From Rhodospirillaceae bacterium (GTDB taxonomy: Bacteria; Pseudomonadota; Alphaproteobacteria; GCA-2746255), in the NCBI GenBank assembly GCA_002746255.1, contig NVWO01000005.1, positions 86,709-130,219 of the forward strand: a stretch of DNA of 43,511 bases, written 5' to 3'. The first letter of the stretch is position 1, and the number at the start of each line of letters is the position of its first letter. The notes beneath the pieces were generated by a model. It saw only the letters and a program-made list of their open reading frames with translations, made no database searches and was not told the origin of the DNA. A program made the position numbers and the translations under genes. Shown in pieces: positions 24,521 through 33,759 of this stretch.

Positions 24521-25411
24521 ATGACGACCGACGCTCAAAAAACCGACGCTCAAAAAACCGACGCTCAAAAAACCGAGGCGCAAAAAAAGCGGGCCACCGC
24601 CTGGTTCGAGGAATTGCGCGACCAGATCTGCAAAAGCTTCGAAGCCATCGAAGACGCCCTCGCCGGACCGGGGGTCGAAATGGCGCCGGGCCGTTTTGAA
24701 CGCACCGCCTGGCAGCGACAGGAAGGCGGCGGCGGCGTGATGGCCGTCATGCGCGGACGTGTCTTTGAAAAGGTCGGCGTCAACGTTTCTGCCGTTTTCG
24801 GCGAATTTTCGAAAGACTTTCGCAAGGAAATGCCGGGTGCTGAGGAAAACCCCGCCTTCTGGGCCAGCGGCATTTCGCTCGTCGCCCATATGCGATCCCC
24901 CCATGTGCCGGCGGTTCATATGAACACGCGTCACATCGTCACGACGAAGGGTTGGTTCGGCGGCGGCGGCGATCTAACGCCCATCTACCCGGAAAACGCC
25001 GACGCAAAAGATTTTCACGCCGCCTACAAGGCTGCCTGCGACCGCCATGACCCGGATTATTATCCGCGCTTCAAGGAAGCCTGCGACCGTTATTTTTACC
25101 TACCCCATCGCGGTGAAGCACGTGGCATCGGCGGCATCTTCTTTGATAATTTAAACACCGGCGACTGGGAGGAGGATTTTGCTTTCACCCAGGATGTCGG
25201 CCGCGCCTTTCTCAAAATTTATCCGGAAATCGTGCGCCGTCGCATGGACGACGGCTGGACCGAGGAAGAGCGCGCCTATCAGCTGATGCGGCGCGGACGC
25301 TATGTCGAGTTTAATCTGCTTCACGACCGTGGCACCCGTTTCGGGCTGATGACCGGCGGCAACACCGAAGCGATTTTGATGTCGATGCCGCCAGCCGTCA
25401 CCTGGCCTTAG
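24521..25411 (+). CDS. hemF: Oxygen-dependent coproporphyrinogen III oxidase
   Basis: A 296-aa enzyme of haem synthesis that decarboxylates two propionates using O2. Family blocks seen: [54 protein letters not shown] and [20 protein letters not shown] 24521 lies 1 nt after trmL; an upstream in-frame ATG (24455) lies inside trmL. Residues 4-23 are a striking DAQKT repeat not seen in the family core. Its stop overlaps the convergent cca stop by 4 nt. No oxygen-independent hemN is in the window. Confidence 0.95.
   Translation: MTTDAQKTDAQKTDAQKTEAQKKRATAWFEELRDQICKSFEAIEDALAGPGVEMAPGRFERTAWQRQEGGGGVMAVMRGRVFEKVGVNVSAVFGEFSKDFRKEMPGAEENPAFWASGISLVAHMRSPHVPAVHMNTRHIVTTKGWFGGGGDLTPIYPENADAKDFHAAYKAACDRHDPDYYPRFKEACDRYFYLPHRGEARGIGGIFFDNLNTGDWEEDFAFTQDVGRAFLKIYPEIVRRRMDDGWTEEERAYQLMRRGRYVEFNLLHDRGTRFGLMTGGNTEAILMSMPPAVTWP
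24530..24589 (+). repeat. 15-bp tandem repeat in the hemF N-terminus
   Basis: Three exact copies of gacgctcaaaaaacc (24530-24574) and a diverged fourth (24575-24589) encode DAQKT x3 and EAQKK. Each copy holds an A6 run. The unit is a multiple of three, so copy-number change would lengthen the protein without a frameshift, while slippage in the A runs would break it. Confidence 0.9.
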
Positions 25412-26715
25412 GCCCCTTCGAGAAACGCCACCGCCTTTTCCAGACATTCCGCACGCGAAGCAGTGAAATCGCCTTCGAGCCACCAGCCCTCGACCCGTTC
25501 CAGCACGTCGCCAATTTCCGGCCCGGCGGCAAAGCCAAGGGCCAGCAGGTCCTTTCCCCCGATCGGGAATTTCTTTTCCTGCCAGGCGGCGGCTTCCAAA
25601 AGAGCAATGCGGCAGGGAGCAATCGCCGCCTCAGAGGGGGCCGAACCCAGACGCGCCCAATAGAGAAGGACCGAATCTGTCACACGTCCGGGGCCAAACC
25701 CGTAAAGGGCACGGCGCACACCCCTAGCATCCTCGAATCCCCCGACACCAATGGGCGACGTCACCAGCATCATCAAACGACGTTTCTCGGCATTGGAAAG
25801 TTTTAGCCGGGCGGCAATTTCGCCCACCATCTCGCTGCCACCCGGCAGAAGGATGGCCAGACGCCGGATGGGCTGCGCGGCGGCAGCGTCCACCGCAACG
25901 GGGGCCGTCGCAACGGGGGCCGTCGCAACGGAGATCGCGTCGGACGCCTCAAGGGCAACGAGAGCGGCCAGGGCATCGAAGGCGGCATCCGTGGCTTCCG
26001 GCAGGATATGGACAAGCACGCCCTCACCATGCATCAGCCGGACCGTTTCCGCACAGGCAGAAGAGCCAAGCAGCCGCAACAATTCGGCGCGCACGCGCTC
26101 GCCCGAAAGTCTGGGCAAAAGCTGTGCCAGCTCCCGACACGCGGTGATTGCATCTTCATCGGGCGGCGAGCTGCCATATTCCGCGTAGAACCGGAAAAAA
26201 CGAAGCAGCCGCAGCACGTCTTCTTCGATGCGCGTCTTCGGATCGCCAACGAAGCACACGCGGCCCGCGAACAGATCCGCAACACCATCGAAGGGATCGT
26301 AAAGCGTGCCGTCCGGATCGCAGAAGACGGCGTTCATTGTGAAGTCGCGCCGCGCCGCGTCCGCCTGCCAATCGTCGATATAGGCGACCTTTGCGTGCCG
26401 CCCGTCGGGTTCGATGTCCTGGCGAAGGGTCGTGATTTCGAAAGGCTGGTGATGAACAATCGCCGTCACGGTCCCGTGCGCGATGCCCGTCGAAACCGTC
26501 TGAATGCCGGCCTGCTTCAAAAGCGCGAGCACACCTTCCGGCGGTTCGTTGGTTGCCAGGTCAATGTCACGAATGTCGCGCTGTAACAACGCATCGCGCA
26601 CGCATCCCCCGACGAAGCGCACAACGGCCCCTTTCGCCGTCAACGCCGCCAGCACCTCTTGGGTTGCCGGCGCCGTCATCCAGGGTTGCATAGCCATGCT
26701 GCCCGACGGTTTCAC
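25408..26715 (-). CDS. cca: CCA tRNA nucleotidyltransferase / poly(A) polymerase family
   Basis: About 435 aa from GTG 26715, which touches the NUDIX stop; ATGs at 26697 and 26691 are alternatives. The class II nucleotidyltransferase head is clear: [25 protein letters not shown] with the GG and DxD metal site, then [23 protein letters not shown] and [15 protein letters not shown]. It adds or repairs the tRNA 3' CCA. A Val/Ala/Thr/Pro repeat interrupts the middle (25894-25938). In alphaproteobacteria this gene commonly follows a CoA NUDIX and a DUF1285 gene, as here. Confidence 0.92.
   Translation of the reverse strand: MKPSGSMAMQPWMTAPATQEVLAALTAKGAVVRFVGGCVRDALLQRDIRDIDLATNEPPEGVLALLKQAGIQTVSTGIAHGTVTAIVHHQPFEITTLRQDIEPDGRHAKVAYIDDWQADAARRDFTMNAVFCDPDGTLYDPFDGVADLFAGRVCFVGDPKTRIEEDVLRLLRFFRFYAEYGSSPPDEDAITACRELAQLLPRLSGERVRAELLRLLGSSACAETVRLMHGEGVLVHILPEATDAAFDALAALVALEASDAISVATAPVATAPVAVDAAAAQPIRRLAILLPGGSEMVGEIAARLKLSNAEKRRLMMLVTSPIGVGGFEDARGVRRALYGFGPGRVTDSVLLYWARLGSAPSEAAIAPCRIALLEAAAWQEKKFPIGGKDLLALGFAAGPEIGDVLERVEGWWLEGDFTASRAECLEKAVAFLEGA
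25894..25938 (-). repeat. 15-bp tandem repeat inside cca
   Basis: Two exact copies of cgcaacgggggccgt (plus-strand reading, 25894-25923) and a diverged third (25924-25938) encode a repeated VATAP stretch. It sits between the head and tail domains, probably in a surface loop. Confidence 0.85.
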
Positions 26716-27330
26716 TCAGCCCACCCCACCTTGCTCGCCCAGCGCCTCGCAGAGATTTTTCAGCATCCCCGCCGTCGCCCCCCAGATGTATCGATCCCCA
26801 TAGGGAACCGCATAATAATAGGCGGTCCGGCCATCGCCTAAGCGCTCTTGGCGCGTGTAATTCGCAGGGTCGAGAAGAAAGGCCAGCGGCACCTCGAAAA
26901 CGTCGGCAACTTCAAAGCGGTCCGGGCGCAACGGAAAAGGCGGCGTAATTACCCCCACAACCGGGGTGACGTCGAAACCCGTGCGCGTAATATAGGTGTC
27001 GAGACGGCCAAGCAATTCAACGCGCGCGGGTGGAATGCCAAGCTCTTCCTCCGTCTCGCGAAGGGCGGCGGCTTCCGCGTCCACGTCAATGCTTTCAAAA
27101 CGACCGCCCGGAAAACTGATCTGCCCCGGATGATCCGTCAGATGATCCGTGCGCCTGGTCAACAAAACCGTCAGGCCGTCGGCATGGTCGATCAGCGGCA
27201 CAAGCACGGCCGCCGGGATCCAGGGGGGCGACGGTTTGAGATGCGGCGACAATTGATGATCGCCACGCAAGGCGTCCTTGCCGTTGCCGGGTTCGTAAGC
27301 AGACATCCGCGCGACAATACGATCCAGCAT
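26716..27330 (-). CDS. CoA pyrophosphatase, NUDIX family
   Basis: A 204-aa NUDIX hydrolase. The CoA-specific signature LLTRRTDHLTDHPGQISFPGG runs directly into the NUDIX box GGRFE..DAEAAALRETEEELGI with all key Gly, Arg and Glu residues. It would cleave CoA or acyl-CoA to phosphopantetheine and 3',5'-ADP. The ATG at 27330 was chosen, 5 nt after the DUF1285 stop; longer readings overlap that gene. It runs straight into cca. Confidence 0.9.
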   Translation of the reverse strand: MLDRIVARMSAYEPGNGKDALRGDHQLSPHLKPSPPWIPAAVLVPLIDHADGLTVLLTRRTDHLTDHPGQISFPGGRFESIDVDAEAAALRETEEELGIPPARVELLGRLDTYITRTGFDVTPVVGVITPPFPLRPDRFEVADVFEVPLAFLLDPANYTRQERLGDGRTAYYYAVPYGDRYIWGATAGMLKNLCEALGEQGGVG

Positions 27331-27335
27331 CCAGC

Positions 27336-27884
27336 CTATTCCGCAAAAGTGCCGAGGGGGAAAAAGGCATCCCCACTCCACACACCAAGGGCCGCATCCA
27401 GCCCTGCGCCCTCTTCGACGCCAAGCTCGACAAGCTCGTAATAAACGGAACGTGTGATCCGCGCTTCCAGCCCGTCGCGCACCAGAAGATAAGGCGTTGG
27501 CTGGCCCGTCTTTGGGTCTTCGACAACCCGGAGCGGATGGTCCGGCCCCGCCTCGACCCATTCGTCCATGTTTGTGCGAAAACGAAGCCCCTGATGGCGG
27601 TCATGGCCAGAGATGGCCAGTTCCACCGCCAGAAAGGGCACGTCTTCAACCTCTATCCGCCCCTTCTCGACCGGGGTTTCAAGCCAATAGACCCCTTGGG
27701 CGTCCCGCTTCAGCACGGTTGCAAAAAGCCGGGCTATGGCCAGCCGCGCAATGGGCGAGCCTTCGTAATACCAGGTGCCATCGCGCGCGATGCGAATGCC
27801 AAAATCGCCGCAATCGCCGTCTTCCCCTTTGGCTGGGATGGGCAGGGCCGCGTCGATGGATTTTTCTTTGTGCCGACCGGTCAT
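27336..27884 (-). CDS. DUF1285 domain-containing protein
   Basis: A 182-aa protein beginning MTGRHKEKSIDAALPIPA. CGDFGIRIARDGTWYYEGSPIARLAIARLFATVL is the typical DUF1285 opening, followed by YWLETPVEKGRIEVEDVPF. Function is not established; structures of the family show a two-domain small-molecule-binding-like fold. It heads the DUF1285-NUDIX-cca run, with gaps of 5 and 0 nt. The short in-frame extension to 27905 lacks support. Confidence 0.85.
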   Translation of the reverse strand: MTGRHKEKSIDAALPIPAKGEDGDCGDFGIRIARDGTWYYEGSPIARLAIARLFATVLKRDAQGVYWLETPVEKGRIEVEDVPFLAVELAISGHDRHQGLRFRTNMDEWVEAGPDHPLRVVEDPKTGQPTPYLLVRDGLEARITRSVYYELVELGVEEGAGLDAALGVWSGDAFFPLGTFAE

Positions 27885-28033
27885 TCTCGTCCTTTCACAC
27901 ACCAAAAATGCCCGCCATTCGCAGGCCGTTGCCCACAGGCCTCAGACCTTGGGTAACGGCACTGTACTTACGCTATGTTACATTCCTATAACGTAAGCCT
28001 TTCATCAACAAAGACGAGCGGAAATCGCGGCAA

Positions 28034-29428
28034 ATGGATGCGAACCGCCTTTTCGAAAGGCGACCCTCACCGCCCTGCATCGTGCAACGGACCTTGCCGG
28101 GAAGGCACGACCTGCTGGGCCTGCACGCACGCAAACCCGCGCGCTATCCCTTTCTTCTGGAAAGCGCTGTGCAGGGGGGGCCGCGTGCGCGCTATGACAT
28201 TCTTTTCGCCTTTCCCGGCGCAAGCCTGACCCTGGCGCAGTCCGGCAGCCTGGCGGGTGGATTTCTTCACGCACTGGACCGGGCCTGGCAGGCGGAACGA
28301 ACCCCCCGGGACGCAACGCCGCTGCTGCCCTTCACGGGCGGATGGTTTCTCTACCTTGGCTATGAACTGGCCAGCGAGATCGAACCCACCCTTCGCCTGC
28401 CCGCGCCGGAAGACGATTTTCCGGTCGCGTGCGCGACCCGCATTCCCGCCGCCATTCTCTACGATACGGAACGCAACGAAACCCACCTTATGGCGGAATC
28501 CGGGCAGGCGGCCCTGCTTGACGCCCTTGAAGCTGATGTCCTGGAAGGGCGCGCAAACGCACCCACACACCATCCGGCCTCTACCAACCGGCACCCGCTG
28601 CTTGCCGCCCCCCTGTTCGAGGAACGGGCCGGGCGCTATCTGGACCACGTCCAACGCATCAAAGACTACATTGCCGCCGGCGACATCTTTCAGGCCAATC
28701 TCTCGCGCCTCTGGCAGGGCCGACTTTTAGACGGCACAAGCAACAACGAAATTTATGCCCGCCTGCGCGAACAAAACCCGGCACCTTTCGCCGGCCTGGT
28801 CAGTTTTGGGGAACGCAGCATCTTAAGTTCTTCGCCGGAACGCCTGGTCGAACGGCGCGGATCGTTGCTACAAACGCGCCCGATTGCCGGCACACGGCCA
28901 CGCGGCAAAGACGACGCCAGCGATCGCGGCCAGACGCAAAATCTGCTCGCCAATCCGAAAGAGCGCGCCGAACACATCATGCTGATCGATCTGGAGCGAA
29001 ACGATTTGGGCCGGGTAACCCTTCCGGGCAGCCTGGCTGTCGATGAATTCATGTCGATCGAGACTTACGCCCATGTGCATCACATCGTCTCAAACGTCTG
29101 CGGACGTGTGGCCCCCGAAACGACGCCCGGCGACATCATTCGCGCCGTCTTTCCCGGCGGCACCATCACCGGATGCCCGAAAGTGCGCTGCATGGAAATC
29201 ATCGCCGAACTGGAAGGAACCGGGCGCGGCCCCTATACCGGTGCCATCGGCTATCTCAACCGCGATGGCGACATGGATTTGAACATTCTGATCCGTTCCA
29301 TCCTCTGCGAAGGAAACCGGGTTTCCATTCGCGCCGGTGCCGGGATCGTCGCCGATTCAGTGCCCGAGCGTGAGCTTGAAGAAACCCGCGACAAGGCCCG
29401 TGGCATGGTCCGCGCATTGACCCAATGA
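28034..29428 (+). CDS. pabB: Aminodeoxychorismate synthase component I
   Basis: A 464-aa chorismate-binding enzyme. The catalytic half shows YIAAGDIFQANLSR (near 213), PIAGTRPRG, LIDLERNDLGRV, FPGGTITGCPK and GAGIVADSVPERELEET. It aminates chorismate to 4-amino-4-deoxychorismate with ammonia from a PabA glutaminase, which is not in the window. Distinction from TrpE is supported by the coupled downstream lyase gene (4-nt overlap). The upstream 149-nt gap after the DUF1285 start should contain promoters for both directions, but none is clear. Confidence 0.92.
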   Translation: MDANRLFERRPSPPCIVQRTLPGRHDLLGLHARKPARYPFLLESAVQGGPRARYDILFAFPGASLTLAQSGSLAGGFLHALDRAWQAERTPRDATPLLPFTGGWFLYLGYELASEIEPTLRLPAPEDDFPVACATRIPAAILYDTERNETHLMAESGQAALLDALEADVLEGRANAPTHHPASTNRHPLLAAPLFEERAGRYLDHVQRIKDYIAAGDIFQANLSRLWQGRLLDGTSNNEIYARLREQNPAPFAGLVSFGERSILSSSPERLVERRGSLLQTRPIAGTRPRGKDDASDRGQTQNLLANPKERAEHIMLIDLERNDLGRVTLPGSLAVDEFMSIETYAHVHHIVSNVCGRVAPETTPGDIIRAVFPGGTITGCPKVRCMEIIAELEGTGRGPYTGAIGYLNRDGDMDLNILIRSILCEGNRVSIRAGAGIVADSVPERELEETRDKARGMVRALTQ

Positions 29429-30285
29429 CGCCGCCGGTCGCGGGCATTCTGGTGAACGGGCAGGCAGCGGCGACGTTGCCGGTGGACGATCGGGGCTTTC
29501 GTTATGGCGATGGCATTTTCGAAACCATTTGCGTGCGCGCCGGCGCACCGGAATTCTGGAGCCACCACCTGCGGCGGCTGCGCCGGGGCACCGAACGCCT
29601 GAATCTGGCCTGGCCGGAAGAGAACCTGCTGGCAGCGGAAGCCCGGCAGCTTCTTGCGCAATCCGTGGACGGCGTGCTTCGCATCTGGCTGACGCGAGGG
29701 CCCGGCGGCGAAGGCTACCGACCAGCGACGGCGATGCCGCCAACCCGGCTTTTACGCTTTGACCCATCCCCGGCCGTGCCGGCACCCGCAATAGTTTCGC
29801 CCGATTTTGCTGCCCAGGGCGTGTCCCTTCGCGTCTGTCAGACCCGCCTGGGACAAAATCCGGCCCTGGCCGGCATCAAGCATCTGAACCGGCTGGAACA
29901 GGTCCTGGCCACCGCCGAATGGGACGCCCCGGACATCGAAGGCCTGATGCTGGATACAGCGGGCAATGTGATCGAAGGCACCAAGACAAACATCTTCTTC
30001 CTGCGCGAAGGAAATCTGATCACGCCGGATTTAACGCAAGCGGGCGTCGCCGGTGTGGTTCGCGAAATTGTTCTGGAAGAAGCGGCCCACGCAGAACGCC
30101 CCGTCACGGTCCGGCCCATCCGCTTGGCCGAAGCCCTTGGCGCCGACGAATGTTTTCTCACCAACAGCCTGATTCATTTGTGGCCGGTCCGCGATCTGGA
30201 CGGCAAAACCTTCGCCATCGGCCCGGTAAGCCTAGAATTTTCCCGCCGCATCGCCGCGCGCGCCCTGAAAAGTCGCAGTTTTTAA
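29425..30285 (+). CDS. pabC: 4-amino-4-deoxychorismate lyase, class IV aminotransferase fold
   Basis: A 286-aa PLP fold-type IV protein. DDRGFRYGDGIFETI (21-35) and Lys152 (GIKHLNRLEQVLA) with DTAGNVIEGTKTNIFF are the family marks. The gene overlaps pabB by 4 nt (ATGA), so it most likely yields p-aminobenzoate for folate by removing pyruvate from aminodeoxychorismate. D-amino acid aminotransferase is the fold-level alternative. A small hairpin but no T tract follows. Confidence 0.88.
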   Translation: MTPPVAGILVNGQAAATLPVDDRGFRYGDGIFETICVRAGAPEFWSHHLRRLRRGTERLNLAWPEENLLAAEARQLLAQSVDGVLRIWLTRGPGGEGYRPATAMPPTRLLRFDPSPAVPAPAIVSPDFAAQGVSLRVCQTRLGQNPALAGIKHLNRLEQVLATAEWDAPDIEGLMLDTAGNVIEGTKTNIFFLREGNLITPDLTQAGVAGVVREIVLEEAAHAERPVTVRPIRLAEALGADECFLTNSLIHLWPVRDLDGKTFAIGPVSLEFSRRIAARALKSRSF

Positions 30286-30342
30286 GGGCTTTGCTATGGC
30301 AGGCTTGCCGAAAAGGCCGCGCCAGATGCATGCTGGGCCACC

Positions 30343-30361
30343 GCAGGCTGAATCCGCCTGC
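30343..30361. other. Hairpin between pabC and the DoxX gene
   Basis: GCAGGC (30343-30348) and GCCTGC (30356-30361) pair around a 7-nt loop, 24 nt before the DoxX start. There is no T run, so it is not a simple terminator; it could shield or stabilise the DoxX leader. Confidence 0.35.
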
Positions 30362-30384
30362 AACCATCTGGAAGGATATGAACA

Positions 30385-30837
30385 ATGACCAAGCTCTTCA
30401 TTCCGGCGCTGGGCGGGATCTATGAGAGACTTTCCTGTCTTGCCTATCCGCTTGTTCGCATAACCACCGGGCTTTTCCTTATGCCCCATGGGGCGACGAA
30501 GCTCTTTGGATGGTTCGGAGGCGACCCAGAAAAAACCGCCGAATTCTTCGGAAAAATCGGCCTTGAACCCGCCGCGACAATGGTTATCGCCGCCGGTGCC
30601 GTCGAGTTTTTCGGCGGCCTGCTGCTGGTGCTTGGCCTGTTCACCCGTCCGGCTGCCGCCGCCATTGTCGTATTGCTGGCGGTTGCCGTCCTGCACGTCC
30701 ATTTTGCAAACGGCTTCTTCATCTACAATGGCGGCTACGAACACGCCATGATGTGGGCCTTTTTCGCATTGGCGGTTTTTTTCCGTGGCGGCGGCGCATT
30801 TTCAATTGACCGGGCCATCATCGGGAAGGAATTTTAG
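30385..30837 (+). CDS. DoxX family membrane protein
   Basis: A 150-aa protein with four hydrophobic helices. RITTGLFLMPHGATKLFGWFGG (about 27-48) is the DoxX-family start, then VEFFGGLLLVLGLFTRPAAA and a last segment MMWAFFALAVFFRGGGAFSID. DoxX proteins are small quinone- or redox-linked membrane proteins of mostly uncertain role. It has GGAAGG 7 nt before its ATG. It is separated from pabC by 99 nt and from the next gene by 130 nt, so it may be its own unit. Confidence 0.82.
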   Translation: MTKLFIPALGGIYERLSCLAYPLVRITTGLFLMPHGATKLFGWFGGDPEKTAEFFGKIGLEPAATMVIAAGAVEFFGGLLLVLGLFTRPAAAAIVVLLAVAVLHVHFANGFFIYNGGYEHAMMWAFFALAVFFRGGGAFSIDRAIIGKEF

Positions 30838-30967
30838 GCAACCGTTCTTCCGGAAAATTCCGGGGACAAGATCATTCAAGCCCATCCGACCTCTGGCCAA
30901 GGCCAGGGGGTGTCTTGTTTGAAACCCGCTCGCGTTACAACACGTTAAAATATATGGAGAGAAAAAC

Positions 30968-31765
30968 ATGGATCTCGGTCTCAAAGGCAAATCCGTCATT
31001 ATCACCGGTGGCGGCTCGAACATCGGTCGCGCCATCACGCTTGGGTTTGCGAAAGAAGGCGCAAAAATAACGATTGCCGACATTGAGCCAAAACAGGCAG
31101 AAAAAGTTGCCGAGGAAGCTCGCAAGCTCGGTGCCGGCGACGTGCAGGTCATTGAGACGGATGTCACAGATTTTGAGGCCGTCGGCAGAATGGCCAACGC
31201 GGCGCGTGAAAAATACGGACGCATCGACGTGCTGGTCAGCAACGTTGGCTGGGACCGGCTGATGTTTTTCACGAAGACGACGCCGGACCTTTGGGAGCGA
31301 ATCATCAACATCAATTTCGTCGGGCTTCTCAATTGCACGAAGCATGTTCTCGACACGATGATCGACCAGAACGACGGCGCGATCATTGCAATTAGCTCGG
31401 ACGCCAGCCGTCAGGGCGAACCCACGGAAGCCGTCTATGGTGGCATGAAGGCCGCCACCAACAGCTTCATGAAGACCATCGCCAAGGAAAATGGCCGTTT
31501 CGGCATTCGCTGCAACGTCGTCTGCCCCGGCGTCACCGTGTCGGAAAATCCGGACGACTTCAGCAAGACAAGCATGTGGAAGACGGGCGACCTCGGCTTC
31601 TCAGACGAGTCGCTCGCGAAAATCGCCAAGATGATGCCCCTGAAGAAAATCGGCCGGCCCGAAGACATCGTCGGTGCCGTCCTTTACTTTGCATCCAGGA
31701 AAGTCGCCGGCCATACCACCGGCCAGGTTTTGAGTGCAAGCGGCGGCTACAGCATGATTGGCTAG
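30968..31765 (+). CDS. Short-chain dehydrogenase resembling BadH
   Basis: A 265-aa classical SDR. TGGGSNIGR (13-21) binds the nucleotide, SNVGWDRLMFF replaces the usual NNAG stretch, and Ser143/144, Tyr157 and Lys161 form the active site. Several blocks (GWD...FTKT.P..WER, SDA.R.G...EAVY...K, GQVLS.SGG..M.G) recall BadH, the 2-hydroxycyclohexanecarboxyl-CoA dehydrogenase of anaerobic benzoate degradation in Rhodopseudomonas. That comparison is from memory; the substrate is uncertain and a 3-oxoacyl-type reductase is possible. It has GGAGAG before its ATG and precedes korAB by 118 nt. Confidence 0.82.
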   Translation: MDLGLKGKSVIITGGGSNIGRAITLGFAKEGAKITIADIEPKQAEKVAEEARKLGAGDVQVIETDVTDFEAVGRMANAAREKYGRIDVLVSNVGWDRLMFFTKTTPDLWERIININFVGLLNCTKHVLDTMIDQNDGAIIAISSDASRQGEPTEAVYGGMKAATNSFMKTIAKENGRFGIRCNVVCPGVTVSENPDDFSKTSMWKTGDLGFSDESLAKIAKMMPLKKIGRPEDIVGAVLYFASRKVAGHTTGQVLSASGGYSMIG

Positions 31766-31883
31766 AAAACCAGGCCAACGGACGCGCAGGCAAACCTAGC
31801 TATCCCTATGAAAACCGCATAAATATATTGCTGGAATCGGCAGGCGCGCACACGCCGCACAGGCGACGAGGGGAAAGAATAGA

Positions 31884-33758
31884 ATGTCAGGGACGGCTTC
31901 GGCCAAGGCGACGCGCGAGCGGGCGCCACGCCAGGAACTGGAAACGGCGGTCGTTCGTTTTGCCGGCGATTCCGGCGACGGCATGCAGCTGACCGGCGGT
32001 CAATTCACGATGACGGCGGCACTTGCCGAGAACGATCTGGCGACCTTCCCGGATTTTCCGGCGGAGATTCGCGCCCCCGTCGGCACAACCTATGGCGTTT
32101 CCGCGTTTCAGATCAATTTCGGTGGACGCCGCATCAAAACCGCCGGCGACGCGCCCGATGTGCTGGTTGCCATGAACCCGGCGGCACTGAAAGTGAACTT
32201 AAAAGATCTCAAGAAAGGCGGCATGGTCATCCTTGACGCCGGTAGCTTTACTGCGCGCAATTTGCAAAAAGCCGGGTGCGAAAACAATCCCCTTGAAGAC
32301 GAGACGCTGACCCCCTACCGGCCGATCAAAATCGACATCTCGAAACTGACCCTTGAATCCGTCAAAGCGTTTGGGCTTTCCAAAAAGGATGCCCTTCGTT
32401 GCAAAAATTTGTGGACCCTTGGCCTGGTCTATTGGATGTACGGACGTGACCGGTCGGCAACCGTCACCTGGCTCAAGAAAAAATTCGCAGCGCGGCCCGA
32501 ACTCGCCCAGGCCAACATCGCCGCCATGGACGCCGGCCACATCTTTGGCGAAACGGCGGAAATGCCGGCGGAAATCGGCGGCTTTACAATCCAGAAAGCA
32601 AGCATCCAGCCGGGCCTTTATCGAACCATCACCGGCAGCGAGGCCCTTGCCTGGGGACTGGTAGCCGGCAGCGAACTGGCCGACCTTAAAATGATGTTCG
32701 CGTCCTATCCGATTACGCCGGCCTCCGGCATCCTGCACAACCTGGCAAAGCTGAAGGCCTATGGCGTCGTAACCTTCCAGGCGGAAGACGAAATTGCGGC
32801 CGTCTGCGCGGCCATCGGCGCCTCTTATGCCGGCTCTCTCGGCGTCACGTCCAGCTCGGGCCCGGGCATGGCCCTGAAGATGGAGGCCATCGGGCTTGCC
32901 ATCAGCGTCGAATTGCCGCTGGTCATTGTCAATTCCCAACGCGCCGGACCATCGACCGGCCTGCCGACAAAAACCGAGCAATCCGATCTTTTCCAGGCGG
33001 TCTGGGGACGCAACGGCGACAGCCCGCTGGCAGTGATTGCCAGCCGCTCGCCATCGGATTGTTTCAATGCTGCGATTGAGGCCGTGCGCATTGCGACGAA
33101 ATACATGACGCCGGTCATCCTGCTGACAGATGGGTACATTGCCAACGCCTCCGAACCCTGGCGCATTCCCGACGCCAGCAGCTTTCAGCCAATGCCCGTC
33201 ACCTTTCGAACGGACCCGGAAGGCTTTCAGCCCTTTCTGCGGGACGAAGCGACCCTTGCGCGCGCCTGGGCCGTGCCGGGAACGCCGGGACTGGAGCACC
33301 GCATCGGCGGCATCGAGAAGGACAGCGCAAGCGGGCATATTTCTTACGATCCGGCAAACCACCAAAAGATGACGGACACGCGCAATGCCAAAATCCAGGG
33401 GATCGCCAGGGACATTCCCGCCCAGACGGTTGAACTGGGCCCCACGAAAGGCCGCCTCGCGGTTGTCGGCTGGGGATCGACCTATGGACCGATTGACCGG
33501 GCAGTTTCGAATTTGCTGGAGGAAGGGCTGGAAGTTTCCCACATCCATCTGCGCCACATCTGGCCGCTGCCCGCCAATCTGAAAGAGCTGCTTGAAGGCT
33601 TCGACTGCGTGCTCGTGGCAGAAATGAACACCGGCCAGCTTCGCACGCTGTTACGCAGCGAATATTTGCTGCCGGTCGAGGGCCTCAACAAAATTTCGGG
33701 ACAGCCGTTCAAAATTGCCGAAATCGAAGCGGCCATTCGCAGCCGCCTGGAGACTTAG
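31884..33758 (+). CDS. korA: 2-oxoacid:ferredoxin oxidoreductase alpha subunit (gamma-alpha fusion)
   Basis: A 624-aa protein. The gamma domain comes first (residues about 18-200, VVRFAGDSGDGMQLTGGQ), then the pyrimidine-binding alpha domain (from about 245, FASYPITPASGILHNLAK, FQAEDEIAAVCAAIGASYAG, TSSSGPGMALKMEAIG) and the C-terminal transketolase-like part (LAVVGWGSTYGPIDRAV). This fused order is that of two-subunit oxidoreductases, of which 2-oxoglutarate:ferredoxin oxidoreductase is the usual kind in these bacteria. It makes succinyl-CoA, CO2 and reduced ferredoxin, or runs backwards in reductive carbon fixation. korB follows after 1 nt. Pyruvate or mixed 2-oxoacid use cannot be excluded. 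Confidence 0.9.
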   Translation: MSGTASAKATRERAPRQELETAVVRFAGDSGDGMQLTGGQFTMTAALAENDLATFPDFPAEIRAPVGTTYGVSAFQINFGGRRIKTAGDAPDVLVAMNPAALKVNLKDLKKGGMVILDAGSFTARNLQKAGCENNPLEDETLTPYRPIKIDISKLTLESVKAFGLSKKDALRCKNLWTLGLVYWMYGRDRSATVTWLKKKFAARPELAQANIAAMDAGHIFGETAEMPAEIGGFTIQKASIQPGLYRTITGSEALAWGLVAGSELADLKMMFASYPITPASGILHNLAKLKAYGVVTFQAEDEIAAVCAAIGASYAGSLGVTSSSGPGMALKMEAIGLAISVELPLVIVNSQRAGPSTGLPTKTEQSDLFQAVWGRNGDSPLAVIASRSPSDCFNAAIEAVRIATKYMTPVILLTDGYIANASEPWRIPDASSFQPMPVTFRTDPEGFQPFLRDEATLARAWAVPGTPGLEHRIGGIEKDSASGHISYDPANHQKMTDTRNAKIQGIARDIPAQTVELGPTKGRLAVVGWGSTYGPIDRAVSNLLEEGLEVSHIHLRHIWPLPANLKELLEGFDCVLVAEMNTGQLRTLLRSEYLLPVEGLNKISGQPFKIAEIEAAIRSRLET

Positions 33759-33759
33759 G

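Noticed and set aside
32199-33557. A 452-aa minus-strand open frame
   Set aside because: It is antisense to korA, whose domains are clear; long antisense frames are common in high-GC codon usage.
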